DNA of 44,309 nucleotides from Myxococcaceae bacterium (lineage in GTDB: Bacteria; Myxococcota; Myxococcia; Myxococcales; Myxococcaceae), in contig JAIBBQ010000031.1 in assembly GCA_019694595.1 (NCBI GenBank), forward strand, positions 1 through 44,309. The letters are read 5' to 3'. The position numbers and the translations under genes were made by a program. This document shows positions 12,210-20,013 of the stretch, one piece after another; position 1 is the stretch's first letter; each line of letters begins with the position of its first letter. The notes under the pieces are model-generated. The model had not been told where the DNA came from. It saw only the letters and a list, made by a program, of their open reading frames with translations, and searched no databases.

Positions 12210-12941
12210 TCAGGCCTCGGCCCAGCTGGCGATGGCGTCGACCAGGGCGGGCACGGGCCGGCGCGACGTCGAGAGCTGCAGCTGGGCCTGCCGGTAGAGC
12301 GGGTCGCGTTCCTCGAGCCGCCGCTTGAGCTCGGCCATGGCGTGGGGGCGGTTCTGCATCGGCCGCAGGTCACCCTGCTTCACCACGCGCGCCCAGTGCT
12401 CGGCGGGGGTCGCCTTGAGCCACACGGTGCGGGTCTGTTCCAGGAGCAGCCGGTACGCCTCGGGAGACGCGACCAGCCCGCCTCCCGCCGCGAGCACCGC
12501 GCGGGGGTGATCGGCCAGGCAGCGGCGCAGCGCCTTGAGCTCCTGGGCCCGGAAGTAGTCTTCCCCGTGAATGGCGAAGATCTCCGGCAGCCGCATGCCG
12601 GCCTCGCGCTCGACGAGCTGGTCGAGCTCGAGGAAGGGCAAGCCGAGCCGCTCACCCAGCGCCCGCCCGACGGTGCTCTTGCCGGCGCCGCGCAGCCCGA
12701 GCAGCGCGATCACCTGCGGCGGCGGGGTGACCGGGCGCACCAGGCCCGTCAGCTCGAGCCCCAGCGCGTGCGCCACCGCTTCCAGGTTGAGCACCGAGAT
12801 GTTCGCCCGGCCGGCTTCCAGCTCGCCCACGAAGCGCTCCGACAGGCCAGCGGCGGCCGCCAGCGCCTTGGCGGTCAGCCCCCGGGCCTTGCGCCCATCG
12901 CGCACCCGGCGGCCCACGGCATGCAAGAGCGGAGAGTCCAT
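12210..12941 (-). CDS. boxR: BoxR/BzdR-like regulator: XRE helix-turn-helix fused to a shikimate-kinase-like domain
   Basis: This 243-residue protein joins an XRE-type helix-turn-helix (about 8-64) to a shikimate-kinase-like domain (about 75-240). This architecture is that of BzdR/BoxR, which sense benzoyl-CoA and repress benzoate genes. The kinase-like half keeps Walker A GLRGAGKST (82-90), the FLELDQLVE acidic motif, FRAQE and the GGG loop, so it can still bind a phosphate-bearing ligand. The gene is divergent from boxC, and a perfect 12-bp palindrome begins 6 bp before its ATG, suggesting autorepression. Identification rests on domain architecture plus the boxCB neighbours. An XRE fusion not tied to benzoate is possible but less likely. 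Confidence 0.85.
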   Translation of the reverse strand: MDSPLLHAVGRRVRDGRKARGLTAKALAAAAGLSERFVGELEAGRANISVLNLEAVAHALGLELTGLVRPVTPPPQVIALLGLRGAGKSTVGRALGERLGLPFLELDQLVEREAGMRLPEIFAIHGEDYFRAQELKALRRCLADHPRAVLAAGGGLVASPEAYRLLLEQTRTVWLKATPAEHWARVVKQGDLRPMQNRPHAMAELKRRLEERDPLYRQAQLQLSTSRRPVPALVDAIASWAEA

Positions 12942-12947
12942 CGCTGA

Positions 12948-12990
12948 GCAGTATACTGCCTGTTCTGGTGACGGGCACGCAGTATCCTGC
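12948..12990. promoter_or_regulatory. paired palindromic operators between boxR and boxC
   Basis: GCAGTATACTGC, a perfect 12-bp palindrome at 12948-12959, is followed by GCAGTATCCTGC at 12979-12990 with one mismatch. Their centres are 31 bp apart, close to three helical turns, so two dimers would bind the same face. The first site also contains TATACT, which can serve as a -10 on either strand. They are the best candidate BoxR-binding sites and would control both divergent transcripts. Confidence 0.65.
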
Positions 12991-13027
12991 TTGCGGTTCG
13001 AAACGCCGCCATGGCAAGAAGTCGCCC

Positions 13028-14692
13028 ATGGGCAACGACACCGTGGTCGAGGCGCTTCCGTCTTTCGAGACGCACCCTTCCAAGTACAAGCACTGGAAGC
13101 TGAAGCTCGAAGGTGAGGTGGCGACGCTGTCGATGGACGTGCAGGAAGACGGTGGGCTGCGGGCCGCCGACTACGTGCTCAAGCTGAACAGCTACGACCT
13201 GGGCGTGGACATCGAGCTCGCCGACGTGGTGCAGCGCTTGCGCTTCGAGCACCCGGAAGTCCGCGTCCTGGTGGTCACCTCGCTCAAGGAGCGCATCTTC
13301 TGCGCGGGTGCGAACATCTTCATGCTCGGCTCGAGCTCGCACCCCTTCAAGGTGAACTTCTGCAAGTACACCAACGAGACGCGGCTGGGCCTGGAAGACG
13401 CCTCGGCGTGCTCGGGCATCAAGTCGATCGCCGCGCTCAACGGCACCGCGTCGGGCGGCGGCTACGAGCTGGCGCTGGCGTGCGACGAGATCGTCCTCAT
13501 CGACGACGGCAACTCGGCGGTGTCGCTGCCCGAGGTGCCGCTCCTCGGCGTGCTCCCGGGCACCGGTGGGCTGACCCGCGTGGTGGACAAGCGCAAGGTG
13601 CGCCGCGACCAGGCCGACTTCTTCAGCACCACCGCCGAAGGCATCAAGGGCAAGCGCGCGGTGGACTGGCGGCTGGTCGACCAGGTGGTGCCGAAGAGCA
13701 AGTTCGCCCAGGCGGTGGCGGACCGGGCCAAGGCGCTGGCGGCCCAGAGCGACCGGCCTCAGGGCGAGACGGGCATCACCCTGGAGCCGCTCAATCCCAA
13801 GGTGGGCGCCAAGCAGGTCGACTACCAGTACGTGACGCTCAAGCTCGACGTGTCGCCGCGGGTGGCCGAGCTCGAGCTGCGCGGGCCGGACGGCGCGCCT
13901 CCCAAGGACGGTGCGGCGCTCAAGGCGCTGGGCGCTCAGGCGTGGTCGCTCAAGGCCTGGCGTGAGCTCGACGATGCGCTGCTGCGCCTGCGCATCAACC
14001 ACCTCGACGTCGGCACGTTGATCCTGAAGACCAAGGGCGACGCCAAGCAGGTGCTGGCGTGGGACGCGTTCCTCCAGGCGAACACCAAGCACTGGCTGGT
14101 GCGCGAGGAGCTGCAGCTCGTCAAGCGCGTGCTGAAGCGGCTCGACCTCACCGCCAAGACGCTCTACGCCTTCGTCACCCCCGACAGCTGCTTCGCGGGC
14201 AGTCTCGCCGAGCTGGCGCTGGCCGCCGACCGCTCGTACATGCTGGACGACGCCGAAGCGCCGACGGCGATCACGCTCGGGCCGCTCAACGCGGGCGCGC
14301 TGCCGATGTCCAACGGGCTGTCGCGGCTGGAGACGCGCATGCTGGCCACGCCGGGCCGGGTGAAGGAGATCCTCGCGCACCAGGGCCCGTTCGACGCGCA
14401 GGCGGCGCTCGCGGCGGGGCTGGTGACCTTCACGCCCGACGAGCTCGACTGGGACGACGAGGTCCGCGTGGCGATCGAGGAGCGCGCGGCGATCTCGCCC
14501 GACGCGCTCACCGGCATGGAAGCGAACCTCCGCTTCGCGGGCCCGGAGACGATGGAGACCAAGATCTTCGGCCGCCTCACCGCCTGGCAGAACTGGATCT
14601 TCCAGCGCCCCAACGCCGTGGGCGAGAAGGGCGCGCTGACGCTCTACGGCCAGGCGGGCGTTCGCCCGTCGTTCGACATGCGCCGCACCTGA
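13028..14692 (+). CDS. boxC: 2,3-epoxybenzoyl-CoA dihydrolase (benzoyl-CoA-dihydrodiol lyase) BoxC
   Basis: In the aerobic benzoyl-CoA pathway BoxC opens the ring of 2,3-epoxybenzoyl-CoA, giving 3,4-dehydroadipyl-CoA semialdehyde and formate. This 554-residue protein has the crotonase-related organisation of BoxC: near the N-terminus HPSKYKHWKL, ATLSMDVQEDGG and LKLNSYDLGVD. Crotonase-type oxyanion-hole motifs follow at CAGANIFML and NGTASGGGYELALACDE. I chose the ATG at 13028 (MGNDTVVEA) because it matches the family start; a GTG at 12968 would add 20 unlikely residues. It is 24 bp upstream of boxB and lies opposite boxR. The identification is firm. Confidence 0.94.
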   Translation: MGNDTVVEALPSFETHPSKYKHWKLKLEGEVATLSMDVQEDGGLRAADYVLKLNSYDLGVDIELADVVQRLRFEHPEVRVLVVTSLKERIFCAGANIFMLGSSSHPFKVNFCKYTNETRLGLEDASACSGIKSIAALNGTASGGGYELALACDEIVLIDDGNSAVSLPEVPLLGVLPGTGGLTRVVDKRKVRRDQADFFSTTAEGIKGKRAVDWRLVDQVVPKSKFAQAVADRAKALAAQSDRPQGETGITLEPLNPKVGAKQVDYQYVTLKLDVSPRVAELELRGPDGAPPKDGAALKALGAQAWSLKAWRELDDALLRLRINHLDVGTLILKTKGDAKQVLAWDAFLQANTKHWLVREELQLVKRVLKRLDLTAKTLYAFVTPDSCFAGSLAELALAADRSYMLDDAEAPTAITLGPLNAGALPMSNGLSRLETRMLATPGRVKEILAHQGPFDAQAALAAGLVTFTPDELDWDDEVRVAIEERAAISPDALTGMEANLRFAGPETMETKIFGRLTAWQNWIFQRPNAVGEKGALTLYGQAGVRPSFDMRRT

Positions 14693-14716
14693 TCCGACGA
14701 TTACGAGAGGCCCGCC

Positions 14717-16138
14717 ATGACCGCCATCAGCAACGAGAAGATCCCCAACAACGTCAACCTGTCGGAAGACAAGAAGCTGCAGCGCGCGCTCGAGCAGTGG
14801 CAGCCGAGCTTCCTCAACTGGTGGAACCAGATGGGGCCCGAAGGATTCCAGGCGCGCGACGTCTACCTCCGCACCGCGATCAGCACCCACGTCGACGGCT
14901 GGGCGCACTACGACTTCGTGAAGATGCCGGAGTACCGCTGGGGCATCTTCCTCGCCGACGCGGTGCCCGACCGGAAGATCGGGTTCGGCGACCTGCTCGG
15001 CCAGCCGGTCTGGCAGGACGTGCCGGGCGAGCACCGCAACACGCTGCGCCGCTTGATCGTGACCCAGGGCGACACCGAGCCCGCCTCCGTCGAGCAGCAG
15101 CGGCTGCTCGGCCAGACCTGCCCGTCGCTGTACGACCTGCGCAACCTCTTCCAGGTGAACGTGGAAGAAGGCCGGCACCTCTGGGCCATGGTCTACCTGC
15201 TCCACCGCTTCTTCGGCCGGGACGGCCGCGAGGAAGCCGAAGGCCTGCTCGAGCGCCGCAGCGGCAACCAGGACAAGCCGCGCATCCTCGGGGCGTTCAA
15301 CGAGCCCATCGACGACTGGCTCAGCTTCTACATGTTCACCATGTTCACCGATCGCGACGGCAAGTATCAGCTGCTCGCGCTCGCGGAATCGGGCTTCGAC
15401 CCGCTCTCGCGCACCACCCGCTTCATGCTCACCGAGGAAGCGCACCACATGTTCGTCGGCGAGACCGGCGTGCAGCGCGTGGTGCAGCGCACTGCGGAGC
15501 TGATGAAGCAGGACAAGAACGAGGACGCGCGCGCCCAGGGCGGCATCGACCTGCCCACGCTGCAGAAGTACCTGAACCTCTGGTACTCGCTCTCGCTCGA
15601 CCTCTTCGGCTCCGAGGTCTCGACCAACGCGGCGAGCTTCTTCGCGGCCGGACTCAAGGGGCGCGCGAAGGAAGAGAAGTTCGAAGACCACCTCGCGATG
15701 GAAGGCGTCTACCCGATGGAGGTGCCGGCGGCCGGCACCGGGGCGCTCGAGAAGCAGGACGTGCCGCTGCGCAACGCGATGAACGAGGTGCTGCGCGACG
15801 GCTACGTGGAAGACTGCCAGCGCGGCGTCGACCGCTGGAACAAGGTGCTCGCCGACCGCGGCATCTCCTTCCGGCTCACCCTGCCCTCGCGCCGCTTCCA
15901 CCGGCAGCAGGGCATCTTCAGCAACGGGCTGCACTTCGATCCGTCGGGCAAGCCGCTCAGCAAGGACGAGTGGGCGCGCCGCAAGGACGAGTGGCTGCCG
16001 TCGGCCGCGGACCGGGCGTACGTGAAGAGCCTGCAGGCGAAGGCGGTCGTCGAGCCGGGCAAGATCCAGAACTGGGTCGCGATGCCGCCCAAGGGTGTGA
16101 ATGCTCAGGCGCCGGAGTTCGAGTACGTGCGCGCGTGA
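14717..16138 (+). CDS. boxB: benzoyl-CoA 2,3-epoxidase, oxygenase subunit BoxB
   Basis: BoxB is the diiron oxygenase that converts benzoyl-CoA to its 2,3-epoxide with O2. The 473-residue product has the family length. The likely iron ligands are visible as Glu121, Glu151 and His154 (VEEGRH), Asp212, and Glu241 and His244 (TEEAHH). The start is supported by GAGAGG at 14705-14710. BoxB needs electrons from the flavin/iron-sulfur reductase BoxA, and the pathway also needs benzoate-CoA ligase and the semialdehyde dehydrogenase BoxD; none of these is in this window, so they must lie elsewhere. It is co-transcribed with boxC and probably controlled by the boxR operators. Confidence 0.95.
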   Translation: MTAISNEKIPNNVNLSEDKKLQRALEQWQPSFLNWWNQMGPEGFQARDVYLRTAISTHVDGWAHYDFVKMPEYRWGIFLADAVPDRKIGFGDLLGQPVWQDVPGEHRNTLRRLIVTQGDTEPASVEQQRLLGQTCPSLYDLRNLFQVNVEEGRHLWAMVYLLHRFFGRDGREEAEGLLERRSGNQDKPRILGAFNEPIDDWLSFYMFTMFTDRDGKYQLLALAESGFDPLSRTTRFMLTEEAHHMFVGETGVQRVVQRTAELMKQDKNEDARAQGGIDLPTLQKYLNLWYSLSLDLFGSEVSTNAASFFAAGLKGRAKEEKFEDHLAMEGVYPMEVPAAGTGALEKQDVPLRNAMNEVLRDGYVEDCQRGVDRWNKVLADRGISFRLTLPSRRFHRQQGIFSNGLHFDPSGKPLSKDEWARRKDEWLPSAADRAYVKSLQAKAVVEPGKIQNWVAMPPKGVNAQAPEFEYVRA

Positions 16139-16181
16139 GCGAGGGCGCGCTGAGGGCGATCACGGCGTGGGGCCCCGCGAC

Positions 16182-16199
16182 GGGACTGTCCCCCGGGAC
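16182..16199. other. overlapping inverted repeats after boxB
   Basis: GGGAC-T-GTCCC and GTCCC-CC-GGGAC overlap at 16182-16199, beside a GGGGCCCC palindrome. They lie between the convergent boxB and 16383 genes and may help terminate transcription, but no T-run follows. Confidence 0.3.
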
Positions 16200-16330
16200 G
16201 TCCTCGCGCGACGGGTGCCCTGACGAGGCGGTGGTGACTCAGCCTGCGGGGCGCTGACGGGGCGGCGATACGGGCGCGCTCGAACGCCCGGGGCCCCTGT
16301 CCCTGCCCCCCACGCGGCTCATCGCTCCGA

Positions 16331-16374
16331 GAGGTGCGAGGAAGCACGTCACGAGGTGCGAGGAAGCTCGTCAC
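16331..16374. repeat. 22-bp tandem duplication
   Basis: Two head-to-tail copies of a 22-bp unit (GAGGTGCGAGGAAGC..., 16331-16352 and 16353-16374) differ at one base. The duplication lies in the short gap downstream of boxB and just past the stop of the small membrane-protein gene. Confidence 0.85.
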
Positions 16375-16382
16375 GACGACGG

Positions 16383-16628
16383 CTAGCGCACCCGGTTGCC
16401 TGCGCCGATGCCCTTCACCGCGTAGAAGACCGCGAGGCCCGCCGCGAGCAGCACGAAGCCCAGGTTCATGCCCTCGGCGCCGATGCGGAAGCGGTACATG
16501 GCGATGGCACCGCAGGCGCCTGCCAGCACGAAGTACCGCAGGTTCGCGGGAATCACCCGGATCTGGCTGATCACCGTCGCCACCAGGAAGACGCCCGCCG
16601 AGACCCAGTCGATGCCGATGCGGCCCAT
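16383..16628 (-). CDS. small membrane protein of unknown function (81 aa)
   Basis: An 81-residue hydrophobic protein with about three membrane segments (near 10-21, 32-46 and 56-72) and positively charged loops. I do not recognise a family. It starts 10 bp after the flippase-like gene and is the last of a three-gene minus-strand unit with that protein and the PHP-domain phosphatase, so it may assist in the same envelope process. The length and hydrophobic periodicity support a real gene. Confidence 0.6.
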   Translation of the reverse strand: MGRIGIDWVSAGVFLVATVISQIRVIPANLRYFVLAGACGAIAMYRFRIGAEGMNLGFVLLAAGLAVFYAVKGIGAGNRVR

Positions 16629-16638
16629 GGTCGCTCCT

Positions 16639-17655
16639 TCAGGCTTGCGCCTGCTCCTCGCCCAGCTTGCCGGCCACCGCGCTGAACGACGTCTTGCTCA
16701 GCCCCATCAACACCAGCCCCACCGCCACCTGCTGAACGATCTGCGTCAGCCACAGCACGTTGGCGTAGGCCACGCCCGTCGAGTTGACGACGCCCTCGGG
16801 CAGGAACAGCCCCAGCGCGAGCACGATCGACGCCTGGAAGGTGCCCGCCGAGCCGGGCGCCGCAGGAATCATCATTCCGCACACCAGCACCGAGAGCACC
16901 ACGAAGCCCTGGTACACCGTCAGGTTCAGGTCGAAGGCGTTCGCCAGCACCGACATGCCCCATCCGTTGATGCCCCAGTAGAAGGCCGTGAAGAGGATGA
17001 AGGCCGTCAGGTTCTTGGCGTCGGGCAGCTGCCGCAGCGCCCCCACGAAGCCGTCGACCACGTACACCACCCGATCCGCCAGCTTGGGCGACAGAAGTCC
17101 GAAGAGCTTGCGCAGCAACGAAAGCGTCCGCTCGTGCTGCCAGCGCGCCAGGAGCAGGAAGCAGAAGCCCGAGAAGAAGACCCCGAACATCAGGTTCGCG
17201 CCCACCGTCACCGCGCCCAGGCCGGGGGTCTCCGGCGGCAGGTAGAACGCCAGGACACGCAAGAGGATGCCGATCAGCACCCCGTCGACGATGCGCTCGA
17301 ACACCACCGAGGTCATCGCCGGGCTGCGGCGGATCTGGGTGCGCTGCGCGATGAGGAACGGCCGCGCGAACTCGCCCATGCGGAACGGCAGCACGATGAG
17401 CATCATGAAGCCGATGCCCGCCGCCTCGTTGAGCGACTTGAACGGCACCTTCTCGAGCGGCGAGAGGAGGTTGCCCCAGCGCAGCGTGCGCGCGAGGTGA
17501 ATCGCGATGAGGATCGCCAGGTACGGCAGGAGCCAGAGGTAGTTCGCTCGCAGGAGCGATTCCTTGAGCTCGTGCCACTTGGTGTCCTTGAACGTCCAGG
17601 CGAACGAGCCGACGGTGATCCCCAGGGAGATGATCGCCTGCAGCGCCCGTTTCAC
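16639..17655 (-). CDS. lysylphosphatidylglycerol synthase transmembrane region / UPF0104 flippase-like membrane protein
   Basis: This 338-residue polytopic membrane protein belongs to the UPF0104 / LPG-synthase N-terminal transmembrane family (AglD/YbhN-like). Members include the flippase half of MprF, without the aminoacyl-transferase half. It has about eight hydrophobic segments, and typical blocks are LARTLRWGNLL, LPFRMGEFARP and AAPGSAGTFQASIVLALG. I use the GTG at 17655 (VKRALQAI), since extension to 17814 would run through the upstream PHP gene. It sits 28 bp after the PHP phosphatase and 10 bp before the small membrane protein. A role in lipid or glycan translocation is inferred from the family. 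Confidence 0.85.
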   Translation of the reverse strand: MKRALQAIISLGITVGSFAWTFKDTKWHELKESLLRANYLWLLPYLAILIAIHLARTLRWGNLLSPLEKVPFKSLNEAAGIGFMMLIVLPFRMGEFARPFLIAQRTQIRRSPAMTSVVFERIVDGVLIGILLRVLAFYLPPETPGLGAVTVGANLMFGVFFSGFCFLLLARWQHERTLSLLRKLFGLLSPKLADRVVYVVDGFVGALRQLPDAKNLTAFILFTAFYWGINGWGMSVLANAFDLNLTVYQGFVVLSVLVCGMMIPAAPGSAGTFQASIVLALGLFLPEGVVNSTGVAYANVLWLTQIVQQVAVGLVLMGLSKTSFSAVAGKLGEEQAQA

Positions 17656-17683
17656 GCGGCCGCCTGTAGCCCAACCTCGCGGC

Positions 17684-18403
17684 TCACGGAAGGCGCCCTT
17701 CGAGCAACGCCAGCGGGTTGCGCCCGCACAGCCGGTCCCGGGTGCCCTTGCCCCCGTGCGTCTCCAGGGCCTCCAGCGCCGCCCCCAGCCAATCCTCCAG
17801 GCCCACGGGGCCATGCGCGTCGGACGCCGCCACCGCGTACAGCCCTTCGTCGAGGAACGACCGGCTCAGCTTCTGGGCCTGCTTGCCATAGCGTCCGGTG
17901 AGCGCCGCCACGTCGAGCTGGGCCAGCGCCCCCTTGGCGACCGCCTCCGCCAGCCGCCCCTTCTTCTCGAACTCCAGGCAGCGCTCCGGGTGCGCGATCA
18001 CCGGCGTCACCCCCTTCACCTGCAAGCGGAAGACGACGTCGAGCAGCGTGGGCAAGGTGGTGGTGTACGGGGCTTCCACCAGCAGGAACGGCCCCCCGGC
18101 CAGGCGGCGCCCCGAAGGCCCGGGAGCCTCGGCCAGGAGCCGCTCGTCGAGGAAGAAGCTCTCCGCGTTCACGAACAGCTCGAGCGGCACGCCGGCCTGA
18201 CCGAGCGCCGCGCGCACCTCGTCGAGCCGCTGCAGCGCCACGTCTCGCGAGGCGTACTCCGCCCGGTGGTGGGGGCTCGGCGCAGCCTTGCGGTACCCCA
18301 GCGCCACCAGTGCCCGGGCCATCGCCAGCGCGTCGTCCATCGACCGGGCACCGTCGTCGACTTCGGGCAGCAGGTGCAGGTGGAGGTCGACGAGATGGGT
18401 CAT
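17684..18403 (-). CDS. PHP-domain phosphatase of the CpsB/YwqE (tyrosine-protein phosphatase) type
   Basis: This 239-residue protein has the metal-binding PHP fold of CpsB/CapC/YwqE, the manganese-dependent tyrosine phosphatases that reset the BY-kinases regulating capsule and exopolysaccharide synthesis. The DLHLHLLPEVDDGA motif at the N-terminus is diagnostic (DxHxHxLPxxDDG). Further likely metal ligands lie in NAESFFLDERLL, AHPER and SDAHG. I start it at 18403 (MTHLVDLHLHLL); the frame is open further, but the extra residues are not family-like and overlap the BMC promoter region. The neighbouring flippase-like protein supports a cell-surface glycan role, although no tyrosine kinase or polymerase is in the window. 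Confidence 0.88.
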   Translation of the reverse strand: MTHLVDLHLHLLPEVDDGARSMDDALAMARALVALGYRKAAPSPHHRAEYASRDVALQRLDEVRAALGQAGVPLELFVNAESFFLDERLLAEAPGPSGRRLAGGPFLLVEAPYTTTLPTLLDVVFRLQVKGVTPVIAHPERCLEFEKKGRLAEAVAKGALAQLDVAALTGRYGKQAQKLSRSFLDEGLYAVAASDAHGPVGLEDWLGAALEALETHGGKGTRDRLCGRNPLALLEGRLP

Positions 18404-18430
18404 CGCTTGGGGCCGGACAGCCGGCTGGGG

Positions 18431-18479
18431 AACGTAACCCCCGGGGGCCGTTGAGGGAGTGCTTGTCAACGTAGCCCCC
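18431..18479. repeat. direct repeat AACGTA(A/G)CCCCC upstream of the BMC operon
   Basis: AACGTAACCCCC (18431-18442) and AACGTAGCCCCC (18468-18479) are 37 bp apart and match at 11 of 12 bases. The second copy lies in the spacer of the predicted BMC promoter, so a protein bound to the repeat would block or shape transcription. Confidence 0.5.
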
Positions 18480-18491
18480 ACCACGTACAAA
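18463..18491 (+). promoter_or_regulatory. candidate promoter of the BMC operon
   Basis: TTGTCA (18463-18468) and TACAAA (18486-18491) are separated by 17 bp, a good sigma-70-type match for this GC-rich DNA. Transcription would begin near 18498, about 30 bp before the TTG start of the first shell gene. Confidence 0.55.
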
Positions 18492-18528
18492 CGCGCGGCT
18501 GTTTCTCGCCGTCGAGGGGTGCCACCTT

Positions 18529-19167
18529 TTGGCCACGTCACTCCGGACTTACGTCTTTCTCGATTCTCTCCAGCCACAGCTGGCGGCACACATCTGCACG
18601 ACCTGCCGCGGCTACTACCCCGTGCCCTACGTGGCCTCGCTCTTCGTCGAGATCGCGCCTGGCATGGCGATTCACGGGCTCATCGACACCGCGCTCAAGG
18701 GCACCAAAGTGCAGCCCGCGACGCTCGTCGTCGAGCGCGCCTACGGCATGCTCGAGGTGCACAGCGAGGACAAGGGCGAGGTCCGCAGCGCGGGCGACGC
18801 CATCCTCGGGCACCTGGGCGTGAAGGAAGCCGACCGCCTCAAGCCGAAGCTGGTCTCCAACACCATCATCCGTGCCATCGAGCCGATGCACGCGATGATC
18901 CTCGACCGCATCCGCTTCGGGTCGATGATCGAGCCCGGCCAGTCGCTCTTCATCCTCGAGTGCGAGCCCGCGGCGTACGCGGCGCTGGCCGCCAACGAGG
19001 CGGAGAAAGCGGCCGACGTGCGGCTGGTCGACGTGACGCCGTTCGGCGCCTTCGGCCGGCTCTACATGTGCGGCAGCGAGTCGGAGATCGACTCCGCGGC
19101 GGCGGCGGCGGTGGCAGCGCTGCAGGCGGTGGCCGGCAAGGAAGCCGCCCCGTTCAAGGAAAAGTGA
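18529..19167 (+). CDS. BMC-T (tandem-domain) shell protein, double-layer type
   Basis: A 212-residue protein with two BMC domains in tandem that should form pseudohexameric trimers in a microcompartment shell. The [15 protein letters not shown] start, the [16 protein letters not shown] block and the [22 protein letters not shown] block resemble, from memory, the stacking (double-disc, gated-pore) BMC-T of Haliangium ochraceum. Its start is TTG at 18529 ([10 protein letters not shown]), the only protein-like start in frame. It opens a six-gene operon; BMC-H follows after 37 bp. Stacking BMC-T proteins are thought to give large gated pores for bulky cofactors or substrates. Confidence 0.9.
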   Translation: MATSLRTYVFLDSLQPQLAAHICTTCRGYYPVPYVASLFVEIAPGMAIHGLIDTALKGTKVQPATLVVERAYGMLEVHSEDKGEVRSAGDAILGHLGVKEADRLKPKLVSNTIIRAIEPMHAMILDRIRFGSMIEPGQSLFILECEPAAYAALAANEAEKAADVRLVDVTPFGAFGRLYMCGSESEIDSAAAAAVAALQAVAGKEAAPFKEK

Positions 19168-19204
19168 TCAGCGGTTCAACCCGTAGCACCAACAGAGATC
19201 CTCA

Positions 19205-19510
19205 ATGGCAGACGCGCTGGGAATGATCGAGACCAAGGGCTTCGTCGGCATGGTGGAGGCCGCGGACGCCGCGGTGAAGGCCGCCAAGGTCGAGCTGGTC
19301 GGCTACGAGAAGATCGGCGGCGGGTACGTGACGATGGTGGTGCGCGGCGACGTCGCGGCGGTCAAGGCGGCGATCGAGGCCGGCGCCCGCGGCGCAGAGC
19401 GCGTGGGTGAGCTGGTGAGCACGCACGTCATTCCGCGCCCGCACGTCAACATCGACATGGTGTTGCCGCTGGGCCGCGCGTCGCAGGCGAAGGCCGAGTC
19501 CGGGCAGTAA
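19205..19510 (+). CDS. BMC-H (hexameric) shell protein
   Basis: A 101-residue single BMC domain protein of the PduA/EutM/CcmK fold, the main building block of shell facets. [20 protein letters not shown] is a textbook BMC-H start, and [21 protein letters not shown] carries the loop lining the central pore. The pore motif is small (IGGG), consistent with passage of a small substrate. The C-terminal tail after [12 protein letters not shown] is short. It lies between the BMC-T and BMC-P genes in one operon. Confidence 0.97.
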   Translation: MADALGMIETKGFVGMVEAADAAVKAAKVELVGYEKIGGGYVTMVVRGDVAAVKAAIEAGARGAERVGELVSTHVIPRPHVNIDMVLPLGRASQAKAESGQ

Positions 19511-19531
19511 GCCGGCCAGGAGCCCGCGCCC

Positions 19532-19819
19532 ATGCTGCTCGGCAAGGTGGTGGGGACGGTGGTCTCCACCAAGAAAGAGTCGACGCTCGACGGGTCCACG
19601 TTCCTGCTGGTGCGGGGCATGGACCTCGAGGGCAAGGACACCTCGACGCTGGTGGTGGCGGTGGATGCCGTCGGCGCCGGCGTGGGCGAGGTGGTGCTCT
19701 ACGCCTCGGGGAGCTCGGCGCGGCAGACCGAGGTCACCAAGGACCGCCCGGTCGACGCCACCATCATGGCGATCGTCGACCAGCTCGAGGTCGGCGGAAA
19801 GCTCAAGTACGTGAAGTGA
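19532..19819 (+). CDS. BMC-P (pentameric vertex) shell protein, EutN/CcmL family
   Basis: A 95-residue EutN/CcmL-family protein that should close the vertices of the icosahedral shell as a pentamer. [15 protein letters not shown] and the conserved [17 protein letters not shown] block are diagnostic. The start is supported by CAGGAG at 19517-19522. Its stop overlaps the GTG of the 65-codon small gene, so translation is coupled. Only one BMC-P gene is present; many metabolosomes have several. Confidence 0.96.
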   Translation: MLLGKVVGTVVSTKKESTLDGSTFLLVRGMDLEGKDTSTLVVAVDAVGAGVGEVVLYASGSSARQTEVTKDRPVDATIMAIVDQLEVGGKLKYVK

Positions 19820-20013
19820 AGGTGAAGGGCGCCACCTCGGTGCGCACCGTGCACGCGCCTTCGCGCGCGGAGCTGGTGCGCCGGGTCGAGGTGGAAGCGC
19901 GGCGGCGGCTGGACACCCAGTCCGGCACCGTGCTCGTGGTCTACGGCGCCCAGGCGGCCAACGTGTTCTTCGAGGCGAAGGTGCCTCCTGCAGTCCAGAG
20001 GACCGGGCGATGA
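19816..20013 (+). CDS. small protein of unknown function coupled between BMC-P and aldehyde dehydrogenase
   Basis: A 65-codon reading frame that starts at GTG overlapping the BMC-P stop (GTGA) and ends overlapping the aldehyde dehydrogenase start (ATGA), so it is likely translated by coupling. A second in-frame GTG at 19822 would give a slightly shorter product. The protein is basic in its N-terminal half ([15 protein letters not shown]) and hydrophobic in its C-terminal half ([18 protein letters not shown]). I recognise no family. Its position inside the shell/enzyme operon suggests an assembly or cargo-related role, but that is inference. Confidence 0.6.
   Translation: MKVKGATSVRTVHAPSRAELVRRVEVEARRRLDTQSGTVLVVYGAQAANVFFEAKVPPAVQRTGR

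Noticed and set aside
12875-15934. A 1019-codon minus-strand frame opposite boxC and boxB
   Set aside because: Shadow of two clearly identified enzymes; no motif of its own.
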